From NCBI GenBank assembly GCA_021186555.1, contig JAJKFL010000011.1, positions 895,001 through 959,000 of the forward strand: 64,000 bases of DNA, given 5' to 3'. The stretch is from Reticulitermes speratus (taxonomy: Eukaryota; Arthropoda; Insecta; Blattodea; Rhinotermitidae). Made by a program: the position numbers and the translations under genes. Every line of letters starts with the position of its first letter. The stretch's first letter is position 1. The notes under the pieces were generated by a model. It did not search any database and was not told the DNA's origin. It saw only the letters and a list, made by a program, of their open reading frames with translations. Shown here one piece after another: positions 52,169 to 63,160 of this stretch.

Positions 52169-52449
52169 ATTTTTTAAGATAAAACACCAACAAATGCACA
52201 AATTATAAGGTGCAAATTTGCTCCCTATATCATGATTTACCCTACGCGTTTCAGCTCCTCATGAGCCATCATCAGGGGTTATTTTCTCTATTATAAAAGA
52301 GAAAATAACCCCTGATGATGGCTCATGAGGAGCTGAAACGCGTAGGGTAAATCATGATATAGGGAGCAAATTTGCACCTTATAATTTGTGCATTGTTGGT
52401 GTTTTATCTTAAACAATAAAATGCACGGTGAATTAAAACTTAAAAAAAA
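52169..52449. repeat. compact foldback element with paired hammerhead-like modules
   Basis: Near-perfect inverted arms carry AACCCC, CTGATGATGGCTCATGAGGA and GCTGAAACGCGTAGGG at about 52308-52348 (plus) and the inverse at about 52240-52280. The 12-bp direct repeat ATGTTTGTATAT (52157-52168 and 52450-52461) flanks it. It is a close sister of the 30709-30990 copy, sharing the arms and the ATGCACGGTGAATTAA end. Confidence 0.85.
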
Positions 52450-53146
52450 ATGTTTGTATATGTATTTTTCTGATAACTGAAGATTAAGAAGGTACAGGTC
52501 ATCTTATATGAAAGGTTTATCTTATATTTGGGTGAATACAAAAAATTAATAGCCATGGCAGGCACACAGTATTTTGTAGGGTGAGACAGTGCAAGTATTA
52601 ATGTTGCATGATGTTTTGTTTCTGCTGAAACTGCAAAGCTATGATGTTATTTAGATTGTGGGCTTCTGGGTTATAACATCTTACAGTCTGTACGTCATTA
52701 CTGACGTTTTGAAGGAATCTGGTACCTCCAATTTTAAGGCAGAAGCCCTGCAAGTGAATGGTTCCTCCCAGCCAGACAACTCGGTGTCATAACACATGAG
52801 ACCACAATTTAAATATTTGCCCCATTCAAAACTCAAATCTCATATCTCAGGTTATGTTCTAAAACAAACACAATTATCTTCCATCTTTCACTCTGCCTCA
52901 GCACACCTATGTTACCAGGTACACTCTGTTATATGAACTCCATACTTAAATTCAGATATGTCAGCCAAATAACATCTCTCCTCTCAGGTATCTGTAACAA
53001 ACTATTGGTGGTTGTTTATTGCAAAATTCAACTTCAAGATAAAAAACAAATATGTATTTCTCTATTAAAGGCTCAGAATTGGAAGTGTTAAGATTCCGCA
53101 AATTAAGCACACTCTGCAAATAAACACACACACATAATGCACTCAC
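52450..53146. other. para intron with a decayed class 3 repeat
   Basis: About 52655-52830 contains GGGCTTCTGGGTTATAACAT, GACGTTTTGAAGGAATCTGG, then GAATGGTTCCTCCCAG and AACTCGGTGTCATAACACA, a worn class 3 inverted repeat. No gene seen. Confidence 0.45.
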
Positions 53147-53271
53147 CTCCCTCTTGATCAAGGTCCTCTTTGCTCGCATCTTTCTTCTCCTCTCCATCCA
53201 TTGTCTCTGCACTTCCCTTGTGACTTTCATCCTTGAATGGACGGTTTTTGTGACTTCCGTAAGTATTCGTA
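53147..53271 (-). CDS. para: para exon: II-III linker, conserved SHKNRPF segment
   Basis: 125 bp: one base completing Ser, 41 codons, and one base left over (acceptor TGTCATCAG, donor GAGG|GTGAGT). It reads [20 protein letters not shown], then [20 protein letters not shown] and G. The [20 protein letters not shown] block is nearly invariant in insect para. It is cytoplasmic, highly charged and contains potential phosphorylation sites. Phase matches the upstream 53520-53664 exon (AG + T). Confidence 0.97.
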
Positions 53272-53519
53272 CTGATGACAAAATAAAAAATACAGTTTAT
53301 ATGAGGCAAAGTAAGAACATGTCACATAATTAACAGCACTGTGTTCTAATGCTAGTGCAACAAGTAATCACGATGTCCCTTGATTGGCTATGTTTCACTG
53401 TGTTAGGTGTGACAGCCTAGCCTTGTCACTATACTGACAACACTATCCCAGGAAAAAATTAAAATATAAATTTTAAAATATGAACAAATGGTGACTGTGT
53501 GTTGCATACATCTCATTAC

Positions 53520-53664
53520 CTTAATGTATCCTCCTCTGGCCGATTATGTAGATAGTCGCTCTCTATCCGATTGTCTTTGTGGTTCCCTTGGAATGAGTTG
53601 CCAATCATCTTTGTATTATTCATTAACAGTTTATTGTCCTTCTTCAATTTGTTTTTCAAATCTC
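53520..53664 (-). CDS. para: para exon: II-III linker, DLKNKLKK segment
   Basis: 145 bp: two bases completing Gly, 47 codons, and two bases of Ser (acceptor TTTGTGAAG, donor TTAAG|GTAATG). It reads DLKNKLKKDNKLLMNNTKMI, then GNSFQGNHKDNRIESDYLHN and RPEEDTL. It continues FTIHG from the upstream exon and leads into [10 protein letters not shown], matching the known order in para (GDMKN...DDDTAS.NSYGSHKN). A 145-bp exon cannot be skipped without a frameshift. Only 248 bp separate it from the next exon, the shortest intron in the window. Confidence 0.93.
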
Positions 53665-54365
53665 CTTCACAAAATAAAGAAATAGATACAAATGATAGAA
53701 CATGGCATTATCAATCAATGTTAAAAAAAATGTATTTCGGGCATGCCAAAGGAAATCATCACAGTTGGACAGACAGAGTGGGAAGAAATTTACTGTATGC
53801 TAATTTCCAAAAAGATCAGTCCGCTTACTTGCACTACAGTGGAATGGAATCAGACATAAATGACGTCTGGGAGTCAGGAATAGTATTCAGTAATCACATA
53901 ACGCACATACACATAGTTACTTTCCGTCCTTCCAACTTAAATGCCATGCCTTCTCATGGCAACTTTGGAATAAAGGTTTTCAATTGTCTTCCAGCTGATA
54001 TAAAGGAATTGTCTGATGACATAAAATGTTTTAAAAATGCCTTAAAGCGGTTTTGTCATCCACATTCTTTTTACTCTGTGGAGGAATATTTTAATTATAA
54101 TATAATGAACTGAATAAGATTTATTGGTTTTAATTGTTTTTATGACAGTGCTAGGTTTTAGCAGTATTCTGTATTAATTGTTTTACTATATGTTTTGTGC
54201 GTTAGGCCTATTTTGTAGACTGTATGTGTTGTTTGACAATGTGTATATTGTATGACTTGTTGGTTTGTATGTTTGACCAAATCCGCATCCTGTTTTGTCT
54301 CTGAGACTGTATATTGGATTTACGGATTGTGAATAAAATACAAATACAACTACAAATGGCATGAC
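53665..54365 (+). pseudogene. non-LTR retrotransposon 3' end relic (antisense to para)
   Basis: From about 53850 to 54113 the plus strand reads FRPSNLNAMPSHGNFGIKVF, NCLPADIKELSDDIKCFKNA and LKRFCHPHSFYSVEEYFNYN. This is the C-terminal signature (G.K.FN.LP..IK.L..D.K.FK..L..F...HSFYSVEEYF) of jockey-like LINE polyproteins. A 3' UTR with AATAAAATACAAATACAA follows to about 54355. The RT and endonuclease domains are absent. Confidence 0.7.
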
Positions 54366-55096
54366 CATAATAAGTTCAAGGAAGTGTTACCAAATTTGAT
54401 CAGCTCATGGCCCAAATAAAGACTTATTGCATTGGCTAAGTTATATACTGCAATATTCTGTCAAACATAACACTTCACTAACAAGGTGCAATTGTGTAGT
54501 TTAATGTTTCGGTATAAACTTACATCACCTTCAAGCTAACTTTCTAAACCAAAACCAAGCACTTCAGCTTGCCCAGTACAGACACTAATCTATATTGCAA
54601 AACTATTAATCAGCCCTGGAGATCCTCTCTTAAATACAACCAATTATTACTTTGTTGTAGGTCTATTTCAAGAGTTCAAGCCAGGCACCTTCAGAGGCTA
54701 CAGCGTTATCACAACATCAACTTGCTTGGCATTTGACAGAACCAGGGAAACATTACTGGACTGGAACTTTGAGGCAGTATGACTCAACATTACAAACCAA
54801 GACCCACTTACATGTAAATCTGGCCAATGAAGAAAGCAACTAGATATATTGCATTATTTTTAACAATAATACTGATTTTCAGATTTACTTTTTGTTTCTA
54901 TTACCATTATTTAAATACTGCCATAAATAATTATGCAGAAGGATTTACATACATACATACATATATACATTCCATGGATCCATAATTTTGTCACAAGACA
55001 AGAGGATGTGGAATAAGTCATAACATACAAAATCATACAAAACTGTACATTGCAAAATGCTTTAAACATTCTATGTGCAGTCTTAAGACGTCAGTA
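54366..55096. other. para intron with one degenerate module
   Basis: On the minus strand at about 54502-54540: GCTTGAAGGTGATGTAAGTT, ACCGAAACATTAAAC, a degenerate module. (CATA)n at about 54948-54966. No gene. Confidence 0.4.
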
Positions 55097-55745
55097 TTAT
55101 AGGTTAACAGTACTCATAAAATATTCATCTACAGAGTAAAAGGAGTGTGCATTTAAGTATCTTCTTAGTGCTGCTTTAAATTGTGCCTTTTCATTCTTAA
55201 GATTTTTGATATTACACGGTAAGCTATTGAAGATCCTGATACTAGAATAGAATGTACTTTTCTGAAAGCATGATAGGTTGGCAATTGGTCTATGAAGATG
55301 GTGCTTATTGCTTGTATTAATACTGTGTATTGATGAATTTGTTTGAAAGTTTTCTTGATTATCAACGAGGAAGTTCATTAATGAACATATATATTGGCAT
55401 GGAACAGGCAAAATCTCCAGTTTTTTAAATAGACTTCTGCATGAAGTTCTAGGATGTGCACCAACCGTAATTCTGATGATTTTATTTTGTAATGTAAATA
55501 TCTTCCTGCTGTTGGACGAATTTCCCCAAAAATTATTCCGTATTGTACAATAGAGTGAAAATATGCGAAATAAATTGACTTGAGAGTGTTAATGTTGCTG
55601 ATGTGGAACATTGACCTAACTGCATAACATGCTGCACTTAATTTAGGTATCATTTGATCAATATGACCTTTCCAATTTAGGTGGTTATCAAGATGTAAGC
55701 CAAGAAATTTTGAATTTAGTTTTTCTTCTATGTATATATCTTTAT
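55097..55745 (-). pseudogene. jockey-like LINE RT C-terminal relic
   Basis: On the minus strand: KFLGLHLDNHLNWKGHIDQM, IPKLSAACYAVRSMFHISN, then IYFAYFHSIVQYGIIF. A frameshift follows into a KIFTLQNKIIRITVG and LFKKLEILPVPCQYI stretch, ending FNSLPCNIKNLKNEKAQFKA and HSFYSVDEYF. The frameshift at about 55530 and the missing N-terminal two thirds make it a pseudogene. It is the same family as 53665 and 56030. Confidence 0.8.
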
Positions 55746-56029
55746 AACCAATAGTTCAGTGTTTGCATTATGACTTGATTTATTGCATTTATTTATACTC
55801 TGCTGATAAATCTGTGATGTTTGACTTTGAATTTATTTACATAAATCCAAACACAGGTTGACACCATAGGATATGGAACAAGTCAAGTACAATTACATAA
55901 TATCTGTACAATATGGTTTTCTAAAAGGTACTAAAATTATAATACAATTTAATATTATCCTAATAATTGGATACATACAGCCAAATCTAAAAAAAATAAA
56001 AAATTTATGACACGCTTAAAAATAAACTT
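55746..56029. other. probable LINE 3' UTR sequence
   Basis: Contains an ATAAATCCAAACACAGGTTG block with GGATATGGAACAAGTCAAG. It lies next to both LINE relics and is probably their 3' untranslated sequence. No gene. Confidence 0.4.
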
Positions 56030-56640
56030 TAGCTTAGATACACTAATTATTATTTATTTACATTGAGGTATTCGTCTATGGAGTAGGAGTGAGTATGTAT
56101 GTAGTGTTTCAAAGCTGTTTTGAATTGTTTACTACTCTCAGTTAATTTTTTAAGGCTTTGAGGGAGGTTATCAAACAATTTAATGCCGAATGAGTAAACT
56201 CCTCTTTGATAAAGTGATAGATTTGATGAATGTTGGTGAAAGCTCAGTTCTTGCCTAGTATTAATGTTATGGATGTCAGAATTTAGTTTGTACATGCTCT
56301 TTTAATTTATCACAAATAATAAAAGTGAAACTATGTATTGTGAGTAAAACGGTAGTATGTTTAAGCCTTTAAATAAATTTCTGCAAGAATCTCTATTCCT
56401 TCTCCCTGTAATAATTCTTATTGCTCTTTTTTGCATTTTGAAGATTTTAGTGCTATCTGTAGAGTTTCCCCAGAATATTATACCGTATGACATGGCAGAG
56501 TGAAAATATGCATAGTAAACCACTTTCATCGTTTCTAGCGACATGTAGGGTTAAAGAGATCTGAGTGCATAACATGCTGCACTTAGTGTGTGTAGTATCT
56601 GCTCAATGTGTAATTTCCAAGACAGTTTAACATTGGTTCA
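56030..56640 (-). pseudogene. jockey-like LINE RT C-terminal relic, second copy
   Basis: On the minus strand: LSWKLHIEQILHTLSAACYA, a stop after ALRSL, then MSLETMKVVYYAYFHSAMSY, GIIFWGNSTDSTKIFKMQKR and AIRIITG. It ends IKLFDNLPQSLKKLTESSKQ and HTHSYSIDEYLN. It is a diverged sister of the 55097 copy with its own stops. Confidence 0.8.
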
Positions 56641-57229
56641 TAATCTTACCATCTGCTACCTATATTGGATTTAGTGCAACATTTGAATATGTACGTAACC
56701 CCTTACAACATTTTTGTATTGTAATAGTTCTGTGTATTTTGTATTTTTTATTACTTATTCTACATCCTACTGTCACTCTGCCTAAATTTGGACCATGATA
56801 TGTTTAATAATATATATGCATCCGTATGTATACACTTATTTGCTCTTCATATTAATTAACCAACATCCACAGAAAGCACACAATCTACCCATGTGTCTTA
56901 CGTGAAATGGCAACTTAATTTTCGTACTAAATTTATATTAGAATACTCTAGCTACATAAATACCCACCTTATTATATTGGACTATAATCATAACAGTCTT
57001 CCCCTTCTAAAAGTTCACACTAAATTAAAACCACACCTAAACTATGCACATGAAAGTTATTCTATCATTAACCATGACAACAAAGAGAAGGACCTCTCCA
57101 CTTATTTCCATGGCCCTACTGAAATCGGTACAATACATACATCCTGGCTGATCATGAAAGTGCAAATGAAGTCACATAACTCTCAAAAGAAGCTGTCAAG
57201 GAAAACTGGTTATAAACAAAGAGAGGAAT
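56641..57229. other. para intron, open reading of unknown nature
   Basis: The plus-strand reading 56893-57231 (about 112 codons, with QLNFRTKFILEYSSYINTH) has no recognisable family. It overlaps the edge of the foldback element and is probably chance. Confidence 0.35.
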
Positions 57230-57274
57230 AGGAATAGTCAACCACAACTACAATTTGCAGTGATTTAATGTATA

Positions 57275-57851
57275 CAGGGCATACATAAAAGAATGGTGCG
57301 GTTTCAAAAGTGAATAAAAAATTTATGTCTCAGATTACACGGGCACAACATACACCGTCAGCGGCAGCAACTGTCCAAGTTTCTCATGCGCTACCAGCAG
57401 TTCGCTTCTCATGCTTAGTGCGTGGCCGCGGGGCCAGTTTCAAAGATGGCGTTGCAGCAGGAGAAGGCTTTCTGTGTGCTCCGTTTTGAACCTTTTCCCT
57501 TGGCCACCCAGTTCGCCAGATCTTACACCATGCGATTTCTTTCTTTGGGGGTTCGTTAAATACAGCGTTTATGTACCACCATTGCCCACGTCCATCCATG
57601 AAATTCGTGATCGGATAACGCATGCACTGCAGGCCATTACAGCGGACATGCTACACCGGGTCTGGGATGAGTTTGATTACCGTGTGGATGTGTGTCGTGT
57701 GACCCAGGGTGCACACATTGAAGGATTGTAATTACCAAATGAGAAACTTGGACAGTTGCCGCCGCTGACGGTGTATGTTGTGCCCGTGTAAGGTGAGAAA
57801 TACATTTTTTATTCACTTTTGATACCGCACCATTCTTTTGTGTATGCCCTG
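57275..57851 (+). mobile_element. deleted Tc1/mariner-superfamily element with long TIRs
   Basis: Terminal inverted repeats of 113 bp (57275-57387 and 57739-57851), starting CAGGGCATACATAAAAGAAT and CAGGGCATACACAAAAGAAT, differ at roughly eight positions. TA dinucleotides flank both ends (57273-57274 and 57852-57853), the hallmark target of this superfamily. The interior keeps only the 3' end of a transposase, so the copy is non-autonomous. Confidence 0.9.
57411..57731 (+). pseudogene. Tc1/mariner-superfamily transposase C-terminal fragment
   Basis: The plus-strand reading has PPSSPDLTPCDFFLWGFVKY, SVYVPPLPTSIHEIRDRITH, AITADMLHRVWDEFDYRVDV and CRVTQGAHIEGL to the stop at 57729. SPDLTPCDFFLWG carries the third catalytic acid of the DDE/D triad (D of PCD). 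The first two catalytic positions and the DNA-binding domain are deleted. It is antisense to para. Confidence 0.85.
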
Positions 57852-58425
57852 TATTATGCAACTTGTTTTAGCTTTAACTACAAGTCATTTTCAGGCATTA
57901 TAAAAATGCGTACATAAAGATCATTTGCATAAAACACGACAAAATTTAAGTGACGCAGATCTCACCCTTACAGTATTCTGTGTGTTGTAAAGCCAAAAAT
58001 ATAGTAATAAAATAATATATACATATATATTGAGATATATTAGTATCATTTTGTAGTACCTGAATTGAGTGAAAGAGATATTCTGTATTGTATGGTTTCC
58101 AAGAGAACTTCTCTGTTACATGAAAGCAAAAGTGTTCAAGTATTTATAACGGTTAAGCTCTGTTCTGTTTATTTCTATACTTTCAACCCTCAGAAGCCAT
58201 ACAATACAGAAGAGTATCCCTTTCACTTAATTGAAGTAACACAAAAATGATTTCAATATATCTCAGTATATATATGATCTTATTTTTATTACTACAATTG
58301 GATCTTGATATACATATTTCTATAATGCCTGATGTTGGCTTTCAGTTAAAGCTGAAACATGTTGCATAATACACATTAAATCATTGCAAAGCATAGTTGT
58401 GCCTGACTGACTGCCTCTATTCTCT

Positions 58426-59179
58426 CTTTATCTGTATATCACAATGGGATGTCACACACAGAAATAAAAAAAAAAACTGGTTCTGTAATGTTATTTACTG
58501 AATGTAATGATGAGTTTGAAGTGCATTTATATGGATGTAACATAACACCTAGCTAATTCCCAATTTAAATGTATTCAGCTACTAATAAGCATTCAGTCTT
58601 AGAAGTACTGGACTCGCCCAAACACTGGAATAAAGTGCGACCGCATAAATATCAGATGGAGTCCAACAGAAACCCTGAAGGTCCAAGAATTCATATAAAA
58701 CACAGACAGTCTGTTCCCTATAACTGGGTGGTTGCAATCCTATAGAACATCATAATAACCTGAATGGGAACTGAGAGGTTAGAGAGGGCACTAGGTATAA
58801 AAACACAACCACGACCACCAATTTCTCTTGAAGATCTGTCACACTGTGGTTAGTTTTATGTGTTCTTAGTTTCATAACATCATTCATTATTTGAATAAAA
58901 AAAAATAGGAGGAAATTGCATCTAATTCACACCTGTGTCAGAAAAAATATGTGCCCTAATACATTCATCATGTTAAATCCAATTCACGTAATGAAAATAT
59001 AAGTTACAATAGATCAGACCGTAGAGTGCAGCACATTCCCACACAGGATAAAAGAAACAGAAAATTCCTCATTAAAGACAGGTTTTCTACACAGGGAATA
59101 AAACTCAGTTTCTCACATGCAAGAGCAAAAATGATCAGATGTTTGCAATTTTAAATCACACTGGCTGTTAAACACTCAC
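58426..59179. other. para intron, nothing recognised
   Basis: A+T-rich sequence without recognisable genes or repeats. Confidence 0.5.
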
Positions 59180-59323
59180 CATGAATGGTAAATTCCATGC
59201 CATCACCAATAGCCACCTCCAGCTGTGTCTGGTCTTTGGGACTCTTCTTGTCTCGATAAACAATCCCATCAGCCATAATTTCATCTGCTGCGAGGTCAAG
59301 GTCTGTGTCACGCTCGTGGGCAT
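59180..59323 (-). CDS. para: para exon: II-III linker, most upstream exon in window
   Basis: 144 bp: two bases of Asp, 47 codons and one base of Gly (acceptor GTGACTGCAG, donor CATG|GTGAGT). It reads AHERDTDLDLAADEIMADGI, then VYRDKKSPKDQTQLEVAIGD and GMEFTIH. The QTQLEVAIGDGMEFTIHG block is a fixed landmark of the domain II-III cytoplasmic linker of insect para. The incoming phase requires one base from an exon beyond 64000, so domains I-II, including the L1014 knockdown-resistance position, are outside the window. Confidence 0.97.
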
Positions 59324-60010
59324 CTGCAGTCACACAACCCCACCCCATGTCAACCCCCCAGTAATCACATGACCAACATCCAACTTAACAAGATGCAAGT
59401 TTTTGTGTTCAAATTGCACCAAACTGCATATAATATTAAAAACTGCAAGTTGTGAAACAGTACGAATCATGTTATGGCATACTGTTTCTAACATGCACAC
59501 CTCAGTCACATGTATGGTGGGGATGATGGCACTTGAGGATTGCCTCTCCTTCTTACCACTGTACTCTCCTCCAACCTCCAATGGTTGAAGCAACCAGCCT
59601 TAAGCACTTTATGCCAATGATGGTGATCACATGGTTGCCACTACCAACATTTGTGTGAACACAGTGGAGAGACAACTGAAGGGAAATGTAGGGAAGAACA
59701 CTGGAAGGAGAAGCATATAGCTTCAACAAGAGGTGGAGGAAATCAATCCATGGGGCTTCTTTCTGTAGTCTCATTACAGCATTTTGCAGTATAGTAACAT
59801 ACAATGATTTTTTAGTAAGTTAAGTGTAGTACTTGCTCTACACCTCCAAAATCAGAGCAACTCTCCACTTAACCAATGTGTCATGGTGGCAACAACTGTC
59901 ACCAAAGGAATTAATCCTACAATTAAATTGTCATTCATAAAGTATCAATAAATTAATCTACTGTTATGATAACCAGACATAAAACAGTTACAACCAACCA
60001 CTTAAAAGTG
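59324..60010. other. para intron, nothing recognised
   Basis: No gene. Short open readings on both strands match nothing I know. Confidence 0.5.
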
Positions 60011-60640
60011 GCAGTAGTAATCTTCCATGCCACCTGATGTAACACTAAAACACTGAACAGTGACAGCAGTAAACTTACATACCGCCTGATGTAACACTAA
60101 AACACTGAACAGTGACAGCAGTAAACTTACATACCGCCTGATGTAACACTAAAACACTGAACAGTGACAGCAGTAAACTTACATACCGCCTGATGTAACA
60201 CTAAAGCACTGAACAGTGGCAGCAGTAAACTTACATACTGCCTGATGTAACACTAAAACACTGAACACTGGCAGCAGTAAACTTACGTACCGCCTGATGT
60301 AACACTAAAACACTGAACAGTGGCAGCAGTAAACTTATGTACCACCTGATGTAACACTAAAACACTGAACAGTGGCAGCAGTAAACTTACGTACCACCTG
60401 ATGTAACACTAAAACACTGAACAGTGGCAGCAGTAAACTTACGTACCACCTGATGTAACACTAAAACACTGAACAGTGGCAGCAGTAAACTTACGTACCG
60501 CCTGATGTATCAGTAAAACACTGAACAGTGGCAGCAGTAATCTTACGTACCACCTGATGTAACACTAAAACACTGAACAGTGGCAGCAGTAAACTTACAT
60601 ACCGCCTGATGTATCAGTAAAACACTCAACATTCTGCCCA
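60011..60640. repeat. 52-bp minisatellite carrying donor-like hexamers
   Basis: About twelve units of CAGTAAACTTACGTACCACC with TGATGTAACACTAAAACACT and GAACAGTGGCAG. On the transcribed (minus) strand nine units contain GTAAGT, and one more contains GTAAGA, each within GGTACGTAAG or GGTATGTAAG. It lies in the intron upstream of the 59180-59323 exon. Confidence 0.95.
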
Positions 60641-61379
60641 GACATCATACTGTTAGTTTCAACTGGTTCTCAATATAAATAACAATTCTCTTGAACATCA
60701 ATATAAAACTAACGCAGATATGCAGTATGTTCTCTGTGACGTGAAAACCAAACTTGTATGTTATTCACAACAACTTCGCCAATTAAACCACTTATTCACT
60801 TATGGTATATTTAATAACACTGTCACTAGCTTGGATTACACAGCAACAAATGGTAGCATTACTGGTGAATTGGCAAGGGAGGGGGAGGAATAGGAGGAGG
60901 AGGTGGCGGCAGTATTTAATCATCCAAGAATGGGGGATTTTAAATCTTGTTCCATGGGGTTGACAGCCACATTTTAACTTATGGTTACAACATTAAGACT
61001 GCAGAACATGCGTAACTCAGCCACATGTACCACACACATGCACTGCTGCAGTAATACAATGCACAGGACAAAGGTTGACAGTGTTTTGGAAGAACATGCT
61101 ACATGCATCTTCAGTGTAGAAACTTAGAAATAGTATTTATTTTTTAATTTTATTCTTCCAGCATGAGGATGGTGGCAACAGGTTCCTCCAAAACACTAGC
61201 AAATAGCTACCAGACCACACGGCGTCACATCCCAAACAACAGTACTCCTCATGTAAAATACTGACAGTCGCAAGGCTGACTGTAATCTCTGTATGCACAG
61301 CATGACTACAGTATCCTAAACTGGTTTCTTATATATCTATACGGTGAGGTTTAGCTTTAAAAGGGGTTTGATATTTATA
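60641..61379. other. para intron with a class 3 remnant
   Basis: A (GGA)n-rich patch lies at about 60880-60912. From about 61165 to 61255, ACAGGTTCCTCCAAAACACT and ACGGCGTCACATCCCAAACA resemble the right half of class 3 inverted repeats. No gene. Confidence 0.4.
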
Positions 61380-61946
61380 CGTAGGGCAGTCAAAAAGTTC
61401 CCGGAATTCCCCTGCAGACGGAGAATGAGAAATCGACGGTTTGGTGCACCATGAGTTCGTACCGCCTGGACAGAGTGTTACTGGTCATTTCTACGTGCAA
61501 GTTTTGCAGAGGTTGCGCGATGCAGTTCGGAAGAAGCGGCGCGACAAGTGGCATGGACAGTGGTTTCTGCATCACGATAACGCACCGAGCCACACATCGC
61601 TTGTTGTGCAGCAATTCCTAGCCGAGAAAAGCATTCCTGTCATCACCCAACCACCGTACTCTCCGGATCTCGCTCCCAGTAACCTTTGGCTGTTCTCTAC
61701 TCTGAAAATGGGCCTCAAGGGGACACGTTTCGCAACCATGGAGGACATCAAATCGAATGCGACGGCCGAACTCCGGAAGATTCCAAAAGAAGCCTTCCGC
61801 CGGTGCTTCAAACAATGGCAGGATCGATGCAGCAAGTGTGTGTGTGCGCAAGGGTCCTACTTTGAAGGTGATTAGGTAAGCGTTGCCGTATGTCCTACCA
61901 TTACAGTGCAATACCACCATTCCGGGAACTTTTTGACTGCCCCTCG
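61380..61946 (+). mobile_element. deleted mariner element
   Basis: The 28-bp ends CGTAGGGCAGTCAAAAAGTT and (complement) CGAGGGGCAGTCAAAAAGTT, each followed by CCCGGAAT, match at 26 of 28 positions. TA flanks both ends (61378-61379 and 61947-61948). The interior encodes only the last 140 or so codons of the transposase. Confidence 0.92.
61441..61875 (+). pseudogene. mariner transposase C-terminal fragment, catalytic site altered
   Basis: The reading VHHEFVPPGQSVTGHFYVQV, LQRLRDAVRKKRRDKWHGQW, FLHHDNAPSHTSLVVQQFLA and YSPDLAPSNLWLFSTLKMGL ends at TAG 61873. HHDNAPSHT holds the second catalytic Asp. The third, normally D in YSPDLAPSD, is Asn (PSNLWLF). About 200 N-terminal residues, including the helix-turn-helix and the first Asp, are missing. 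It cannot be active but could act as a trans-mobilised short element. Confidence 0.9.
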
Positions 61947-61948
61947 TA

Positions 61949-62892
61949 TACACTAAATGAAGTGAACTAGAAGTGAAAGTTGAGAATACAGAATGCATCA
62001 ATCTATAAAACACAGAAAACAAATTGGTGGTAAAATGTGAACAACAAGACTGTATATCCATCAGGTTATCACTGAGGATAGCAAACAACTTCACAGTTGA
62101 ACTAAAGTAAGCAGAGTATGTAAAAAGGCAGAAAGCAACAAGATGTGTTACACTGATTCATTACATTACCATGTATCTTACACATTACGTGTGTAAAAAC
62201 ACCATCATTGAACACATACAGCTTTTAATGTAATTTAATAAATGTCACATACATTTTGATTAATAAAAATCATCATGAGGAAGACTTTTATGGTTAAACA
62301 AGTGACACTGCCAAGGCTTACAATCTACTCACAACAGGACAAAATATGTACAGCATACATCCTGTGTGTGCACGTGCGCACACATGAGATATGTTTTATG
62401 GCAATTACTGTAGGTATTTTATCCTGTTGTGACTATTATCATCTAGTGGCAGTGTCATTTGCTGACCCATAAATGTTTCCCTAATGATAATTTCTATTGG
62501 TCAAAACATGTAGAGATTTATTAAATGATATTACAAACTGAAATGTGTAAGGTAATGGCATTTTCTCCACATGCAGCAAGTTACATTTGCTAGATTTCCA
62601 CATCCAAGAGAAACTGCTTTCCACTTACACCAAATGTATACAGAATGACAGCCTGGCAAATGACAGGCACTGACAAGCAGTGGCCAGTGACCTCAATATA
62701 TAAAATAAAATTTCCACTGTATTGCCGTATCTCTTTTAATGTCTTTTTGTCAGATTTCTCTGAATTTCTCGACAGCTTTTCTTTATTATCGTTTCAAAAT
62801 GTTGTTACTGCTATTGCTCATGTTATTCAATTGTCTACCATTTGGTTTGCAATGTCCCAGTAGTGTTTAAGGACAGCTCAGTTTATTTGTTG
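61949..62892. other. para intron, nothing recognised
   Basis: Contains an imperfect inverted pair around CACTGCCAAGGC... (about 62305) and GTGGCAGTGTC (about 62444). No gene recognised. Confidence 0.4.
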
Positions 62893-63160
62893 ACTAGGCT
62901 ACAGGCTGGACTCAGGAACTGCAGTTCAATTCCTGGCAGGGGCAATAGGTCTTTCTCTTCTCCAAAATGTCCAGACTGACTCGAGCGCTCCCCCCCTGCT
63001 CCTACTCAACAGACACCAGGGATTCTTTCTCTGGGGTAAAGAGGCCAGGGCACAAACTGACCACTCACCTGGAGCTAATGCTGACATTAAGAATGAATGG
63101 AGCTATAATTCTACTGCCACTATCTGTGACACAGGGACAACTTTATTATTAGTACTTAAA
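62893..63160 (+). mobile_element. SINE family A copy (well preserved)
   Basis: Head GACTAGGCTACAGGCTGGAC with box-B-like AGTTCAATTCCTGGC. The body has AGGTCTTTCTCTTCTCCAAA and AGGCCAGGGCACAAACTGAC, then CACTCACCTGGAGC. The tail has ACACAGGGACAACTTTATTA. Confidence 0.8.

Larger units (their letters stand above)
57230..58425. repeat. large foldback element interrupted by a Tc1/mariner insertion
   Basis: The left arm (57236-57274 plus 57852-57905) is the inverse of the right arm (58320-58425). For example TAGTTGTGGTTGAC on the complement matches TAGTTGTGCCTGAC, and ACATTAAATCACTGCA matches ACATTAAATCATTGCA. The right module at 58327-58368 reads ATGC, CTGATGTTGGCTTT, hairpin, GAAAC, palindrome ACATGT, T, GCAT. 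An inner inverted pair (about 58055-58090 and 58190-58235, TCTGTATTGTATGG) extends the palindrome. Confidence 0.65.

Noticed and set aside
53571-53850. Start of a longer plus-strand reading
   Set aside because: This part is the antisense of the para exon 53520-53664. Only the later part (from about 53850) is a LINE relic.
60011-60640. CRISPR-like array
   Set aside because: Units are contiguous 52-bp tandem copies without unique spacers in a eukaryotic intron.
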